Positions 51,871 through 61,223 of a stretch of 62,962 nucleotides of DNA are shown in pieces; positions within the stretch are counted from its first letter, which is position 1, and each line of letters opens with the position of its first letter. Both the position numbers and the translations under genes were made by a program. This DNA comes from Planctomycetota bacterium (GTDB taxonomy: Bacteria; Planctomycetota; Planctomycetia; Pirellulales; UBA7805): the NCBI GenBank assembly GCA_003389215.1, contig QQVP01000035.1:1-62962 (forward strand), written 5' to 3'. The notes under the pieces were generated by a model, which was not told the DNA's origin, made no database searches, and saw only the letters and a list, made by a program, of their open reading frames with translations.

Positions 51871-53895
51871 TCAGATCTTGGGAACCGGTCGCTTCGGTTT
51901 CGGCTTGGGAATCGACCGCGGTTGGTCGTCGCGTGGCGGCCGGGGACGCGGGTTGGCATTGCCGGGCGGTCGGGGACGACGCGGAGGCGGCGGTTTCATC
52001 TTGTCGTGTTCCGTCCAAACCCAGCCGAGCGGATTTCGCAATTCCTGCTCGGCCAGCAGGGCCCAGGGTGTCCCCGGGTGCGATTCCTTCACGCGGGTCA
52101 GATACATCAGGGCTCGCTCAGCCGCCTTCTCCAGGGAGCTGCCGGCGTGGATCTCATCGCTCGCTTCCAGAATCCAAGTATCGTTTTCTTGCCGGCTGAA
52201 CTTCATTCCTCGTTTTGCCTTGGCGAGCATCACGTTGTAACCGACCGTGCGGACCTTGGCCGCCATCGCGCGACCCATGGCCAGGTCGTAGCCCGCCTGC
52301 CAGCGCGGACGATCGATTTGATCGCGGGCCTTTTCGCCTTCCTTCAACACCTGGTAAAGCCGGTCGATCTTGGGGGTCAGCTTGGCGGCCTGCTTCTGGG
52401 CCTCCGTCAGCAGTTCGGCGAACTGGGCCTCGCTCCGCTTGGGAAACTCGAGCCGCGGCTCGACCATCGGTTCCAGCCAGCTTAGCTGGGCGGCGCGGAC
52501 CAGCGACAGCTTGGCCTTGTTCTTGTTGAGTGAACGTCGGTACTGCGCGGCGCTGACGTAATCGGGGCGGTAGCGACGCATGACGTCGGGGTCGAAGAAG
52601 TACTTCAGATAGGCCGACAGATGAACCGTCTCGCGGCGGCTCACCGGGCGACCGACGTGCCGATTCGGATGGACGGCGAAGTAAATGCCGCCCGTGGCCA
52701 CGGACAGCCGCGTGAGGGCAAAGGGCCCGAAACCGGAGTCGAGCGGCTCTTCGCGGCGCTGTCCGGTCGCAAAGGCGATGCGAATCCGCTCGGGCGCGAG
52801 GCTCTCAGGTCCTTGTGTGACCGGGGCCCACTGGGGAGTCTGGTCGAAGTCGGGGTCTGGATCGATCCACTTCACCTCGACCTGATCGCGACCGAAGGGG
52901 GCCGGGATTCCGACCACATACACGGGGGCCGCGGCCGATTGACAGGCCAAGACCGCGGGATCGAGCATCTCCGCCGCGTCGTCGCCCGCCTCGTCGGTGA
53001 ACATCACCAACATCACTTTGCGGGGATCTTTGCGGCGGGCATAGCCGCGATAGCGTTTGGCCAGACGGGTGACCGCCGTGAAAACGTTCTCCACCCCTGT
53101 ATCGTCGTTTTCGATACGGCCGATGGCCTCCTTGATCTTGCCGACGTCCGCCGTCGGATCCCGTGTGAGAATATCGAGGTCCTCGCCAAACGATGCGATC
53201 ACGCTCAACAGCGGCGCATCGTCGTGCTGGGCGAAGGCGCGGTGTTCCCGCTCCTCGATGACTCCGAGCTCCTCGTAGATGCGATCGATTCGTTCATTGA
53301 TCTGGGCCCGCTGGGCCGAGAGGCTGACCGAGCTGTCGAACAGCCAAACGACGAGCGTCTTCTGCCGGTTCAGCGAATCGAGAATCTCCTGGGTGATGCG
53401 ATCGATGGCGCCCGGGGCACCCGAGACGCCGACGGTACCGCGTCCCTTGACCGTGCGATGCTCGTGCTCTTCCAGGGCTTCGGTGGTCTCCGACGGTTCG
53501 GAGAAGACGACGGGGGCGTCGTCCGAGACCAGGTCGATCAGCTGAGGTGGCACCTCGAGCTCCGAGATGTCCGACTCTTCCTCGACGGGAGCCAGCGAGT
53601 CGGCAATCGTTTCGCCCAGCTCGCTATCGGAGCCGATCTCTTCCTGGTCTTCGTAAGAGAAGAAGAACTCCTTGGCCAGCTGCGGTTCTTCTGCCTCCAG
53701 AGGAACCGTAACCACCACGACCGGCGGCTCGACGGGCGGGGCAAACTGCAACTTGAGAATCTCGGAGAGCAGGACGATCACCACGAGGTGAAACACGAGG
53801 CTCAGAATCCAAGCCGGCGTGTCGCCGTCGAGCGGCGTTTCCTGCTGGCCGGTGAGATGTTGCCAGCGTCGACGTAAGGCCCTGGTTAGACTCAA
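51871..53895 (-). CDS. von Willebrand factor A domain membrane protein
   Basis: About 674 residues. One N-terminal helix (SLVFHLVVIVLLSEILKLQF) is followed by a TonB-like proline/valine stretch and a long acidic linker. The VWA domain (about 180-380) has the MIDAS sequence WLFDSSVSLS and VMFTDEAGDD. A helical, basic C-terminal half ends in a proline-rich tail (PPPPRRPRPPG...). TTG at 53895 is the likely start because GGGAGG lies 7 bases upstream; another TTG at 53910 is in frame. It probably binds another envelope protein through a metal ion. Related genes are frequent in planctomycetes; the partner is unknown. Confidence 0.85.
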   Translation of the reverse strand: MSLTRALRRRWQHLTGQQETPLDGDTPAWILSLVFHLVVIVLLSEILKLQFAPPVEPPVVVVTVPLEAEEPQLAKEFFFSYEDQEEIGSDSELGETIADSLAPVEEESDISELEVPPQLIDLVSDDAPVVFSEPSETTEALEEHEHRTVKGRGTVGVSGAPGAIDRITQEILDSLNRQKTLVVWLFDSSVSLSAQRAQINERIDRIYEELGVIEEREHRAFAQHDDAPLLSVIASFGEDLDILTRDPTADVGKIKEAIGRIENDDTGVENVFTAVTRLAKRYRGYARRKDPRKVMLVMFTDEAGDDAAEMLDPAVLACQSAAAPVYVVGIPAPFGRDQVEVKWIDPDPDFDQTPQWAPVTQGPESLAPERIRIAFATGQRREEPLDSGFGPFALTRLSVATGGIYFAVHPNRHVGRPVSRRETVHLSAYLKYFFDPDVMRRYRPDYVSAAQYRRSLNKNKAKLSLVRAAQLSWLEPMVEPRLEFPKRSEAQFAELLTEAQKQAAKLTPKIDRLYQVLKEGEKARDQIDRPRWQAGYDLAMGRAMAAKVRTVGYNVMLAKAKRGMKFSRQENDTWILEASDEIHAGSSLEKAAERALMYLTRVKESHPGTPWALLAEQELRNPLGWVWTEHDKMKPPPPRRPRPPGNANPRPRPPRDDQPRSIPKPKPKRPVPKI

Positions 53896-54266
53896 GGCGT
53901 TGCCTCCCAAGGTTCCCTGCCCGGTGAATTATGTCATTCTCGCCGGTTTGCAGCCCGTTGGCAAGATTTGGCGAGCATCCTGGTGAAATCGATGGTTCCC
54001 GCGTGGCGTCGCAAACCGCCGGCAGGCGGCCCAATCGCCGCACGTTCAAACCCCGCAAAGTCGCCGACGTTTCGCTGAATTCTCGTCAAGACAGGCACAT
54101 GTGTCGGCGATTCGTCGACCGGTTGACGGCTGCCAAGCGAACATTGACGGCCTCGCGGCACGTATCTACGATACCAAAGGGATGGGGAAGTGCTCTGACA
54201 GCGCAATGGGGAAGTGCTATGACCGCGGGAAATTCGACGAGAACGAATAGGGGGCAGGCAGGCCAT
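53896..54266. other. Divergent promoter region with a direct repeat
   Basis: Between the VWA gene and the hydrolase-like gene. A 13-base direct repeat, ATGGGGAAGTGCT, stands at 54182-54194 and 54205-54217, a 23-base period and 50-85 bases upstream of the hydrolase-like start, which could be regulator sites. No gene seen. Confidence 0.45.
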
Positions 54267-55235
54267 ATGCGAGCTTTCTGGAAACTCAACGACGCGCGTT
54301 CTCTTGTCGCCTGCTTGGTGGCCCCGTTCGTGCTTGGCATTGGCTTCTTCGGCCCGTGCGGAACACTGTTGGCCGAAGATAGGGAGCTCGCCGAACCGGA
54401 GGAGATCACGCTTCAGACGAGCGACGGGCTGAATCTGTTCGTCGTCTATTTCCCCGGTAACAACGGTAGAGAGACGGTGCCGGTCATCGTCCTGCACGAC
54501 CTGGGCGAAAGCGGCGAGGACTACTACGCCCTGGCCGTTGCCTTGCAGAAGCAAGGTCATGCGGTTCTGGTGCCCGACCTGCGCGGTCACGGCAAGAGTA
54601 CGGAAATCGAGCGCTCCGGGCGACGAGCGACCAAGATCGGGCCGAATCTCAACGATCGACACCTGCGGTCGATCGTGCTTTCCGACATGGCGGCCATGCG
54701 GGGATTCCTGCTCGAAAAGAATAACGACAAGAAACTCAACATCGAGAGTCTTACCATCGTCGGCTCGGGGGTCGGGGCACTGATCGCGACGAGTTTCACG
54801 ATCGTCGATTGGACCTGGGAAGATCTGGCTCAGAAGAAGCAGGGTAAAGACGTCAAGGCGCTCGTGCTGATCTCGCCCCCGCGAGCACGCGGCAAGCGAC
54901 TGAATATCAATTCCTTTCTTTCCTTTCTCAACGACCTGGCCCGTGACGATACGGCCGGGGACATCTCTTTGCTGCTGATGGTGGGCCAGGAAGATCGGCG
55001 GAAATTTAATGAAGTCAGCCGAATTCACAAGCAGCTCACCCGCTACTATCCGGAGCCGGACGAGAATGAGTCGGCCCGGAGCAAGAAGCTGTTCTTGTTC
55101 AAGCCCGATACCGAATTGCAGGGCGAACAGCTCCTGAACGCGCCTGAGTTCAAGGGGATACGAGGTATCGAACTCTTCGTGAAGGCCCGCGTGGTCAGCC
55201 AAGACTACAAGTGGCGGGACCGCCGTTCTCCCTGA
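54267..55235 (+). CDS. Alpha/beta-hydrolase-like protein lacking the catalytic serine
   Basis: A 322-residue exported protein: signal peptide to about residue 33 (VLGIGFFGPCGTLLA-ED), then an alpha/beta-hydrolase fold (VPVIVLHDLGESGEDYY, VLVPDLRGHGKS). The nucleophile elbow should read G-x-S-x-G but is G-S-G-V-G (IVGSGVGALIA), with Gly at the serine position. The downstream acid and His are not clear either. It is therefore probably a binding or scaffold protein. Start at 54267 gives the signal peptide. Purpose unknown. Confidence 0.8.
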   Translation: MRAFWKLNDARSLVACLVAPFVLGIGFFGPCGTLLAEDRELAEPEEITLQTSDGLNLFVVYFPGNNGRETVPVIVLHDLGESGEDYYALAVALQKQGHAVLVPDLRGHGKSTEIERSGRRATKIGPNLNDRHLRSIVLSDMAAMRGFLLEKNNDKKLNIESLTIVGSGVGALIATSFTIVDWTWEDLAQKKQGKDVKALVLISPPRARGKRLNINSFLSFLNDLARDDTAGDISLLLMVGQEDRRKFNEVSRIHKQLTRYYPEPDENESARSKKLFLFKPDTELQGEQLLNAPEFKGIRGIELFVKARVVSQDYKWRDRRSP

Positions 55236-55323
55236 GCACGACCGCGGCCGTCGAGTAAAGCTGCGGCTCGATCGAGTGACGGTGGCGGATGTGACGCCAC
55301 CGGACGCGACACGGGCTGACATA

Positions 55324-56190
55324 CTAAGCGTCGCGGAGCGAGCGAAATTCTGACGCGGGCGGAAGCGGCACGAGCGGCGGGGTCGCCTCGCGCGGTGCCG
55401 CGGGGGCGACTTCGCTCGCCGCCTCCCGAGCCGAGTCCGCAGGCGCCACCGGCCGCCAAGGCGACGCCGGCAAGGTGGGCAGGGGGGTCACCGTACCGCC
55501 GGAAAACGAGTTGCCGTTCGGTGCCGTTTGCCGCGGCGGGATCTTCAGTTCGCCGCCAATCGGCAACAGTCCCGGGCTGGACAGCAACGTGCGATTCATG
55601 GCAAAGATTTCGCCGGCCCGTGCAGCGTCGTCGAGATAGCGCAGGGCGATGCGCTCGAGGGTGTCACCGTCGCGAATGACATGCGTTCGCAGCGGTCGAG
55701 GCGGCAAACTCTCGGCAGACGAAAAGCCATCGGGCGAAGGCGACCAACCACGGGGGTTGTCGACCGGCTCCATGTCCCGACTACGGTCTCCATCGAACGC
55801 GGCTGCCGGCGGGGCGTGGCCAGCCGGGCGAGACAGCTCTGGCAGCGGCGGGCGCCGCGTCTCGTGCATCGACGAAGGCAACCCCGGCGGATCTTGGATG
55901 CCGTCGCCGGCGGCGGCCAGCACCGGCGGTTCCCAGCCGCGCTTCGACTCCGCAGACGTGAGGGCGTCCGACGCGGGACCTTCCAGTTGCGCCGCGCGGG
56001 CGTCGGCCCCGGCGATCGTGACGGGAAGTTCGCCGTCGCGGTCGCGAAGCAGCAGCGCGCTGGCGGATGGACGCGGAGTGGCGGCTCCGTCGTCGGTGGT
56101 CGGCTTACGATACATCACGGCCAGGGCGACGCCCGTGCCGAGTACGATGGCGACTAGCAATAGTCTTGGCATGCTCTTGTCCGTCCTCAT
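55324..56190 (-). CDS. LysM-domain protein with membrane anchor
   Basis: A 288-residue protein. One hydrophobic helix at 8-25 (LLLVAIVLGTGVALAVM), a long proline/serine-rich linker, and a LysM domain near 165-215 (THVIRDGDTLERIALRYLDD... GLLPIGGELKIPP) that binds peptidoglycan sugar chains. The tail is proline/alanine-rich. Met7 (56172), with a better-placed GAGGA, is an alternative start. It sits alone on the minus strand, 384 bases downstream of the secDF stop. Confidence 0.85.
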   Translation of the reverse strand: MRTDKSMPRLLLVAIVLGTGVALAVMYRKPTTDDGAATPRPSASALLLRDRDGELPVTIAGADARAAQLEGPASDALTSAESKRGWEPPVLAAAGDGIQDPPGLPSSMHETRRPPLPELSRPAGHAPPAAAFDGDRSRDMEPVDNPRGWSPSPDGFSSAESLPPRPLRTHVIRDGDTLERIALRYLDDAARAGEIFAMNRTLLSSPGLLPIGGELKIPPRQTAPNGNSFSGGTVTPLPTLPASPWRPVAPADSAREAASEVAPAAPREATPPLVPLPPASEFRSLRDA

Positions 56191-56574
56191 GTCGAAGTGC
56201 TGGCATCGAAGGGTCCGTTCGCCAGCAGCGCGGGCGCCCCAAACGTCGAGAACTGTCGCGCCACCATGCGGCCTGCCCGCGCCGCAAAGAAATTATTCCC
56301 CGCGAACGGTCGCGAGCCAACACGCGCGGTCTCAGATAACGGCGCGAGTCGCCGTGCGCGGTTCGTTTTTGTCGACTTGTCCGATTGTCGCGCGCAACGA
56401 ACGACACGCCGGCGCGCTTGAATCGCGCGATTGTTAAACTTTGCCGCGCGTGCGCGTGGTGATCGCTAGCAAAACTCTGCCGGCGATGGGAGTGAAAGCA
56501 GCGCAGGCAGCCGCGTCCAATCGCCAAGAAGAGGGCGAAAAGCCCCCGCGATGCCGCCGTGCTCGGGGCAAAGC
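56191..56574. other. Gap between secDF and the LysM gene
   Basis: Contains the promoter region of the LysM gene and the 3' end of the secDF transcript. A small hairpin at 56533-56545 is listed separately. No gene recognised. Confidence 0.45.
56533..56545 (-). terminator. Small hairpin after secDF
   Basis: GGGC-GAAAA-GCCC, 30 bases past the secDF stop. The stem is only 4 bp with extra G/C on each side and there is no T-run, so it is a weak terminator candidate. Confidence 0.3.
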
Positions 56575-59500
56575 CTACGTTGCCGCAGCACCGGCGGGGT
56601 ACTTCTCAGCCAGCTCCTCCGACACGCTGAGCGAAGTACGGCTCAGCCACAGGAGAACCGGCGAGGCCACGAAGATCGAGCTATAGGTACCCACCAACAC
56701 GCCGGTCACCAGGGCAAAGGCGAAGCCGTGAATGCCCGAGCCGCCGCCGGCGTAGAGAATCGCGACCACGATTAGCGTCGTGAGCGACGTGAGCACCGTA
56801 CGGCTGAGCGTTTGGTTGATGCTCTTGTTGATCATGCCCGCCGTCAGATCGGGACTCTTGCCGCGGACTTCCCGAATGCGGTCGAAGACCACGATCGTGT
56901 CGTTGAGCGAATAGCCGATGATCGTGAGGAAGGCGGCCAGAATCTCGAGGCTGATCTTGAAGCGATCGATCAACAGGAAGTTGTGGAAGAAGCCGATCTG
57001 CGCCACGTAGCCGCTGAGTGCCAGCACGCCGAGCGTGATGAGTACGTCGTGTACGAGAGCCACCACCGCGGCAAATCCGAACACGACGCGCTGAAAGCGG
57101 ATCCAGATGTAACCGACGATGAAGATCAGGCTGGCGGCCAAGGCGCCGAAGGCCCGCTTCTGCTGATCGCCGGCGACCTGGCTGCCAAACGAATCGGCGG
57201 AGCGGAATACGGGCTCCGTCTGCATCTTGGCGGCCACGGCGTCGAGCAGCGTCTGCGTCCGCTCCTTGTTCAGTCCGCTCTCGAAGCGCCAGTTGACCGA
57301 CACGTTACTCTGGCCGGCCTCGACGTCTTCGGTCGAGACGAGAAAGGCTCGCGAATCTTCACCGAGGTCGAGCGACCGCATGACGTCCTGGATGTACTCG
57401 GTCAGCGTTTGCTGATTCAGGGCGATGTCGAACGTCAATTCGGCACGCGTACCCCCGGCAAAGGGAACAACGTCCGGCGTCGTTTCGGCGCCCGCGCCGC
57501 CTGAGAGCGGATCTGCGCCTGCCGCTCCGCCCAAGGGCGGATCCGAATCGACACCGCCGGCCGATTCCGGCTGCGGAACGAGATCGTCGGCCGGCGGCGA
57601 GGTGGGCTCTGCGGCGGGCGCCGTTTCCTCTGGTGATGCTTCTTCCGGCGCGGTCTCTTCGGGTGCGGTCTCTTCGGGCGTATCGTCAGGGGCCGGCTGC
57701 GCGAGGACCGGCGCCGCCGTCAGACGGGCGACCGATGGCGGCTTGATGGCCGCGGGATCGAGATTCCGCCGCGGCACAAGCTGCGACGTTTCGTCGGTCC
57801 CGGGCGCGGCATCGTCGCCGGGCACCCCGGTGTCCGGTCCGGCATCGAGCGGCGCGTCGACGTCCGTCGCCTCGTCATCCGGTGTTGCGGCGGCAATCGT
57901 CTCCAGGGCTGCGGGATCGTAATGGAGCTGATTACTTTTCAGCCCGCCGGGGAAGGCCTGTTCAACCGTCTCGCGGACGACCTGAATGTCCGGCAGTCCG
58001 GTCTCGACTTCGATCAGATGCACCGTCACCGTGGTCGTCTCGCCATCGACGACGTGCTGTTCTTCTTGAGAGGGCACCCGCACCTGCGTATTGTTCGGGT
58101 CCAGGGTAATACTGCTTTGGTAGGCCTGCATGCCGACCGCAAGTTGCCGATCGGCGTCTTCGCGGCTGAGCGACTCGGTCAGGGCGACCCGTACGCTGTT
58201 GTCTTGGCGCGACTTGATATCGCTGGCCTCGGGGAAGGCCTGCCGGGCGACGCCCAAGGCGGCTCGGGGATGGGATGTCGAGGTGAGTACGAGCGTGGTG
58301 CGATGGCCGTCGTCGTTGGCCGTTTCCAGCTGGGTAAATTCGCTGATGCGCACGTCCTTGGGCGAATTGGCCTCCGCGTACTCCTGCGAAGCGGCCATCA
58401 GCATTTCGCGGGCCGTACCTTCCTCGAGTTGTTCCTTGGCCACGACCTGCACCTTGGTGCCGCCGGTGAAGTCGATTGCCAGCATGTCGGCGCCGCGATC
58501 GAACACGGCGACCAGGCCCAGCACGATCAGGGCGATCGAGGCGACGGCCGCCAGGCGACGACGCCCCAGGAAATCGAAGTTCGTCTCGCCGAACAACCGC
58601 ATCATCTTCAGGCTTTGAATCCAGCGACGCTTCTCGGCCACTTCGAAGATCACCCGCGAGCAGAAGATGGCGGCGAACATACTCATGGCGATGCCGAGAA
58701 TCAGGGTCACGGCAAAGCCGCGAATCTGTTCGCTGCCGATCACGTACAGCACCAGGCCGGTGATCAGCGTGGTCACGTTGGCGTCGACAATCGTCCGCGT
58801 GGCCCGATCGAAACCGTTGCGGATGGCCATCCGCAGCGTCGCGCCGCGGTTCAGTTCTTCGCGGATGCGCTCGAAGATCAGCACGTTGGCGTCGACCGCC
58901 ATGCCGACCGTGAGTACCAAGCCGGCCAGGCCCGGCAAGGAGAAGCGGGCCTTGAACAGCATCATGATCGCCACGACCAGCAGCAGGTTCAACGTGACGG
59001 CAAAGCAGGCCACCAAACCGCAAAAGCGGTAGTAGACGATCATGAACACCAGCACCAGGCCGAAGGAGACCGCAATGGCCGTGGTGCCCTTTTCAATTGT
59101 CTCCTGACCGAGCAGATTGCTGATGCGCTCTTCGCGAATGGGTTTTTCCGCCAATGCCGCCGGCAGGCTGCCGGCATCGAGAACGCTGGCCAGCCACTGC
59201 GCGTCGGCGTCGCTGAAGTTGCCGGTGATCTGACCGCTATCGGTAATGATCGCGTTGAGCGACGGCGCCGAGAGGAGTTCGTCGTCGAGGATAATCGCCA
59301 GGTTGCGTTTCCGCCCCGTTTCCGGGTCTTCCTGATTCGCCGCGGTCAGCCGGCCAAATCGCTCGGCACCGGGGGCGTTGAAACTGAAGTTCACCTGCCA
59401 GCCGCCCTGGGGATCGGGCTGCGCCAGCGCGCTGGTGAGGTACTCGCCCGTGACGTTCATGGGGTCCATGACCACCAGGGCATCGGCTTCCAGGGGCCCG

Positions 59501-60423
59501 TGATGGCGAAAGACATAGGCATCCGTTTCCGGGATGCGCAGTGACTTCTCGCCCGTGACGGGGTCTTCGGCCACGCCCACCGGAACCCAGCGGGCCCGCA
59601 GGCGATCTTTGATGAGCAGCACCTCCTCTTTCCCGTTGCGGAAGACGAGGTCTTTGTCGTCTTTCAAGCGTTCCTGCTGGGCCAGGTCGAGTTCCTTACG
59701 GGGAACCCATTCGGCGACGGTCCCGTCCGATTCGCGGCGCACCCGCGACTGGCTGGGAGGCAATTCCTCGGCCAGCTCGATGAGCGGATCGGCGAAGGTG
59801 TCTCCGCGTACGGCCAGCGTGGGCCGGTCACGGATGTCCGTTTGCGACTTCGGCAGCGCATAGGCCCGCTCGATCAGCCGATTGTCTTTGGCGACGTCGG
59901 CCGTGATGCGAAAGACGAGCTCGCCGGCCGAGCTGATCTGCCGTTTCAGCTGATCGATCTCCGTCTGATCGACTTCCGGAACGATGATCTCGACCTGGTT
60001 TGTGCCGTAGGGGCGCAGCCGCGTCTGCTTCACGCCCGCCGGATCGATCCGCTGCCGGAGCGCGGCGATCATTTTCGTCATGTCGATCTGTTTTTCGGCG
60101 GTCAGCTCCGACTGATCGAGCTCGTAGATCAGGATCGTGCCGCCGGCGAGGTCGATATCGAGTCGAAACTGTCCGGTCAACACCACGAACAGACCCGCCG
60201 TGATCGCGAAGAAGATCGCGTAGAACTTGCTCATGTAGTCCCGCATCTTGGTCATGCCAGCCAGCATCTGGGCCAGCACCAGCGGAACGAGGAAGACCCC
60301 GGCAACGAGGGCGAGCTTGACGATCTGATACTCGTACCAGGGCGTCTCGGCCTCGGCAGCGGCCGCAACGGCGGGCTGGCCGGTGAGCACGAGATTTGAA
60401 ACCAGCGACGGCAACATTGACAT
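56575..60423 (-). CDS. secDF: Fused protein-export membrane protein SecDF
   Basis: A 1282-residue fusion. The SecD half has six helices with the conserved RLDIDLAGGT and GMAVDANVLIFERIREE (about residue 504). The SecF half starts near residue 617 (FLGRRRLAAVASIALI, AIDFTGGTKVQV) and has GYSLNDTIVVFDRIRE near 1174. Most SecDFs are 740-870 residues; the surplus lies in a large P1 domain and a 200-residue Pro/Glu/Thr-rich extracytoplasmic insert in SecF. GGAGGT 10 bases upstream fixes the start at 60423. It uses the proton gradient to complete Sec translocation. It follows yajC on the same strand. Confidence 0.95.
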   Translation of the reverse strand: MSMLPSLVSNLVLTGQPAVAAAAEAETPWYEYQIVKLALVAGVFLVPLVLAQMLAGMTKMRDYMSKFYAIFFAITAGLFVVLTGQFRLDIDLAGGTILIYELDQSELTAEKQIDMTKMIAALRQRIDPAGVKQTRLRPYGTNQVEIIVPEVDQTEIDQLKRQISSAGELVFRITADVAKDNRLIERAYALPKSQTDIRDRPTLAVRGDTFADPLIELAEELPPSQSRVRRESDGTVAEWVPRKELDLAQQERLKDDKDLVFRNGKEEVLLIKDRLRARWVPVGVAEDPVTGEKSLRIPETDAYVFRHHGPLEADALVVMDPMNVTGEYLTSALAQPDPQGGWQVNFSFNAPGAERFGRLTAANQEDPETGRKRNLAIILDDELLSAPSLNAIITDSGQITGNFSDADAQWLASVLDAGSLPAALAEKPIREERISNLLGQETIEKGTTAIAVSFGLVLVFMIVYYRFCGLVACFAVTLNLLLVVAIMMLFKARFSLPGLAGLVLTVGMAVDANVLIFERIREELNRGATLRMAIRNGFDRATRTIVDANVTTLITGLVLYVIGSEQIRGFAVTLILGIAMSMFAAIFCSRVIFEVAEKRRWIQSLKMMRLFGETNFDFLGRRRLAAVASIALIVLGLVAVFDRGADMLAIDFTGGTKVQVVAKEQLEEGTAREMLMAASQEYAEANSPKDVRISEFTQLETANDDGHRTTLVLTSTSHPRAALGVARQAFPEASDIKSRQDNSVRVALTESLSREDADRQLAVGMQAYQSSITLDPNNTQVRVPSQEEQHVVDGETTTVTVHLIEVETGLPDIQVVRETVEQAFPGGLKSNQLHYDPAALETIAAATPDDEATDVDAPLDAGPDTGVPGDDAAPGTDETSQLVPRRNLDPAAIKPPSVARLTAAPVLAQPAPDDTPEETAPEETAPEEASPEETAPAAEPTSPPADDLVPQPESAGGVDSDPPLGGAAGADPLSGGAGAETTPDVVPFAGGTRAELTFDIALNQQTLTEYIQDVMRSLDLGEDSRAFLVSTEDVEAGQSNVSVNWRFESGLNKERTQTLLDAVAAKMQTEPVFRSADSFGSQVAGDQQKRAFGALAASLIFIVGYIWIRFQRVVFGFAAVVALVHDVLITLGVLALSGYVAQIGFFHNFLLIDRFKISLEILAAFLTIIGYSLNDTIVVFDRIREVRGKSPDLTAGMINKSINQTLSRTVLTSLTTLIVVAILYAGGGSGIHGFAFALVTGVLVGTYSSIFVASPVLLWLSRTSLSVSEELAEKYPAGAAAT
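57620..57690 (-). repeat. Short tandem repeats in the SecDF insert
   Basis: Imperfect 15-bp units around GCGGTCTCTTCGGGT on the plus strand, coding for repeated PEETA/PEEAS pentapeptides in the acidic linker. Such repeats expand and shrink easily. Confidence 0.65.
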
Positions 60424-60677
60424 TCCTGAATCCACCTCCACGGCAGCCCTTGGCTGAGCCTCTCTGCGGCGACGTTGTCGGCGGCGTGGCCGCGACGGGG
60501 TCGCACTGGGGCCCCTCGGGGCGAGAGCGTCGTCGCGGAAACCGGTTGGCCGCGACGTCCGCGCTGCTAGTTAATTCGTAACGGACTCCGTGTTCTCAGC
60601 GATTTCGTGACTTGATCTCGACGTTGTTCGATCTCGGCGAGCTTCGGCAATCACCGGGCCGGCTCGTGCGCCGAGAG

Positions 60678-61055
60678 CTACTTCTTCTTCTCGTGCTTCT
60701 CGCCTGCTTCCGCGTCCTCTGGAAGATCCATGTCGACCACCGAGGCCAGCGTCACTCGCATTGTTGTCCCGGTCTTCTCGTCGATCACCAGGGTGACTTC
60801 CTGTTGCTTCCGATCGACCGCCTCGACGACGCCCTTGATCCCCCCGGCGGTCACGACGCGATCGTACTTCTCGATGCCGTCAAGCTTCGCCTTTCGCTCG
60901 GCCTGTCGCTTCTTTTCCGGCTGAATCACCATCAGCCAGTAGAGCGGAACGAGGATCAGCAGAGGCGGCCCAAGGACCCACCAAATCGGTGGCGGCGTGG
61001 CGTCTCCGGCTTGTTGGGCCAGCAACACCCAGGCCGCAAGCACGGAAAAACTCAT
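60678..61055 (-). CDS. yajC: Preprotein translocase subunit YajC
   Basis: A 125-residue protein with one membrane helix (WWVLGPPLLILVPLYWLMV) and the YajC motif IQPEKKRQAERKAKLDGIEKYDRVVTAGG. It associates with SecDF. The gene lies between tgt and secDF, 236 bases before the latter. The charged C-terminal tail is usual. Confidence 0.95.
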   Translation of the reverse strand: MSFSVLAAWVLLAQQAGDATPPPIWWVLGPPLLILVPLYWLMVIQPEKKRQAERKAKLDGIEKYDRVVTAGGIKGVVEAVDRKQQEVTLVIDEKTGTTMRVTLASVVDMDLPEDAEAGEKHEKKK

Positions 61056-61223
61056 AGCATCTCTTCGCTCTCGAAGGCGTCGCGCCGACGCGAGAACCGC
61101 CCTGGCGCGTACGCGGCGCCAAGTGAGTCCGTGCCCGGAAAATCAAGCGTGTCAGCATAAATCTTTGCCCGGCAAGGGGCAAGTGCGTTCGGCCGCGCCG
61201 GCGGACGTTTCCAGGCGGTTCGC

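Noticed and set aside
57922..59544. 540-codon plus-strand frame
   Set aside because: Antisense to secDF.
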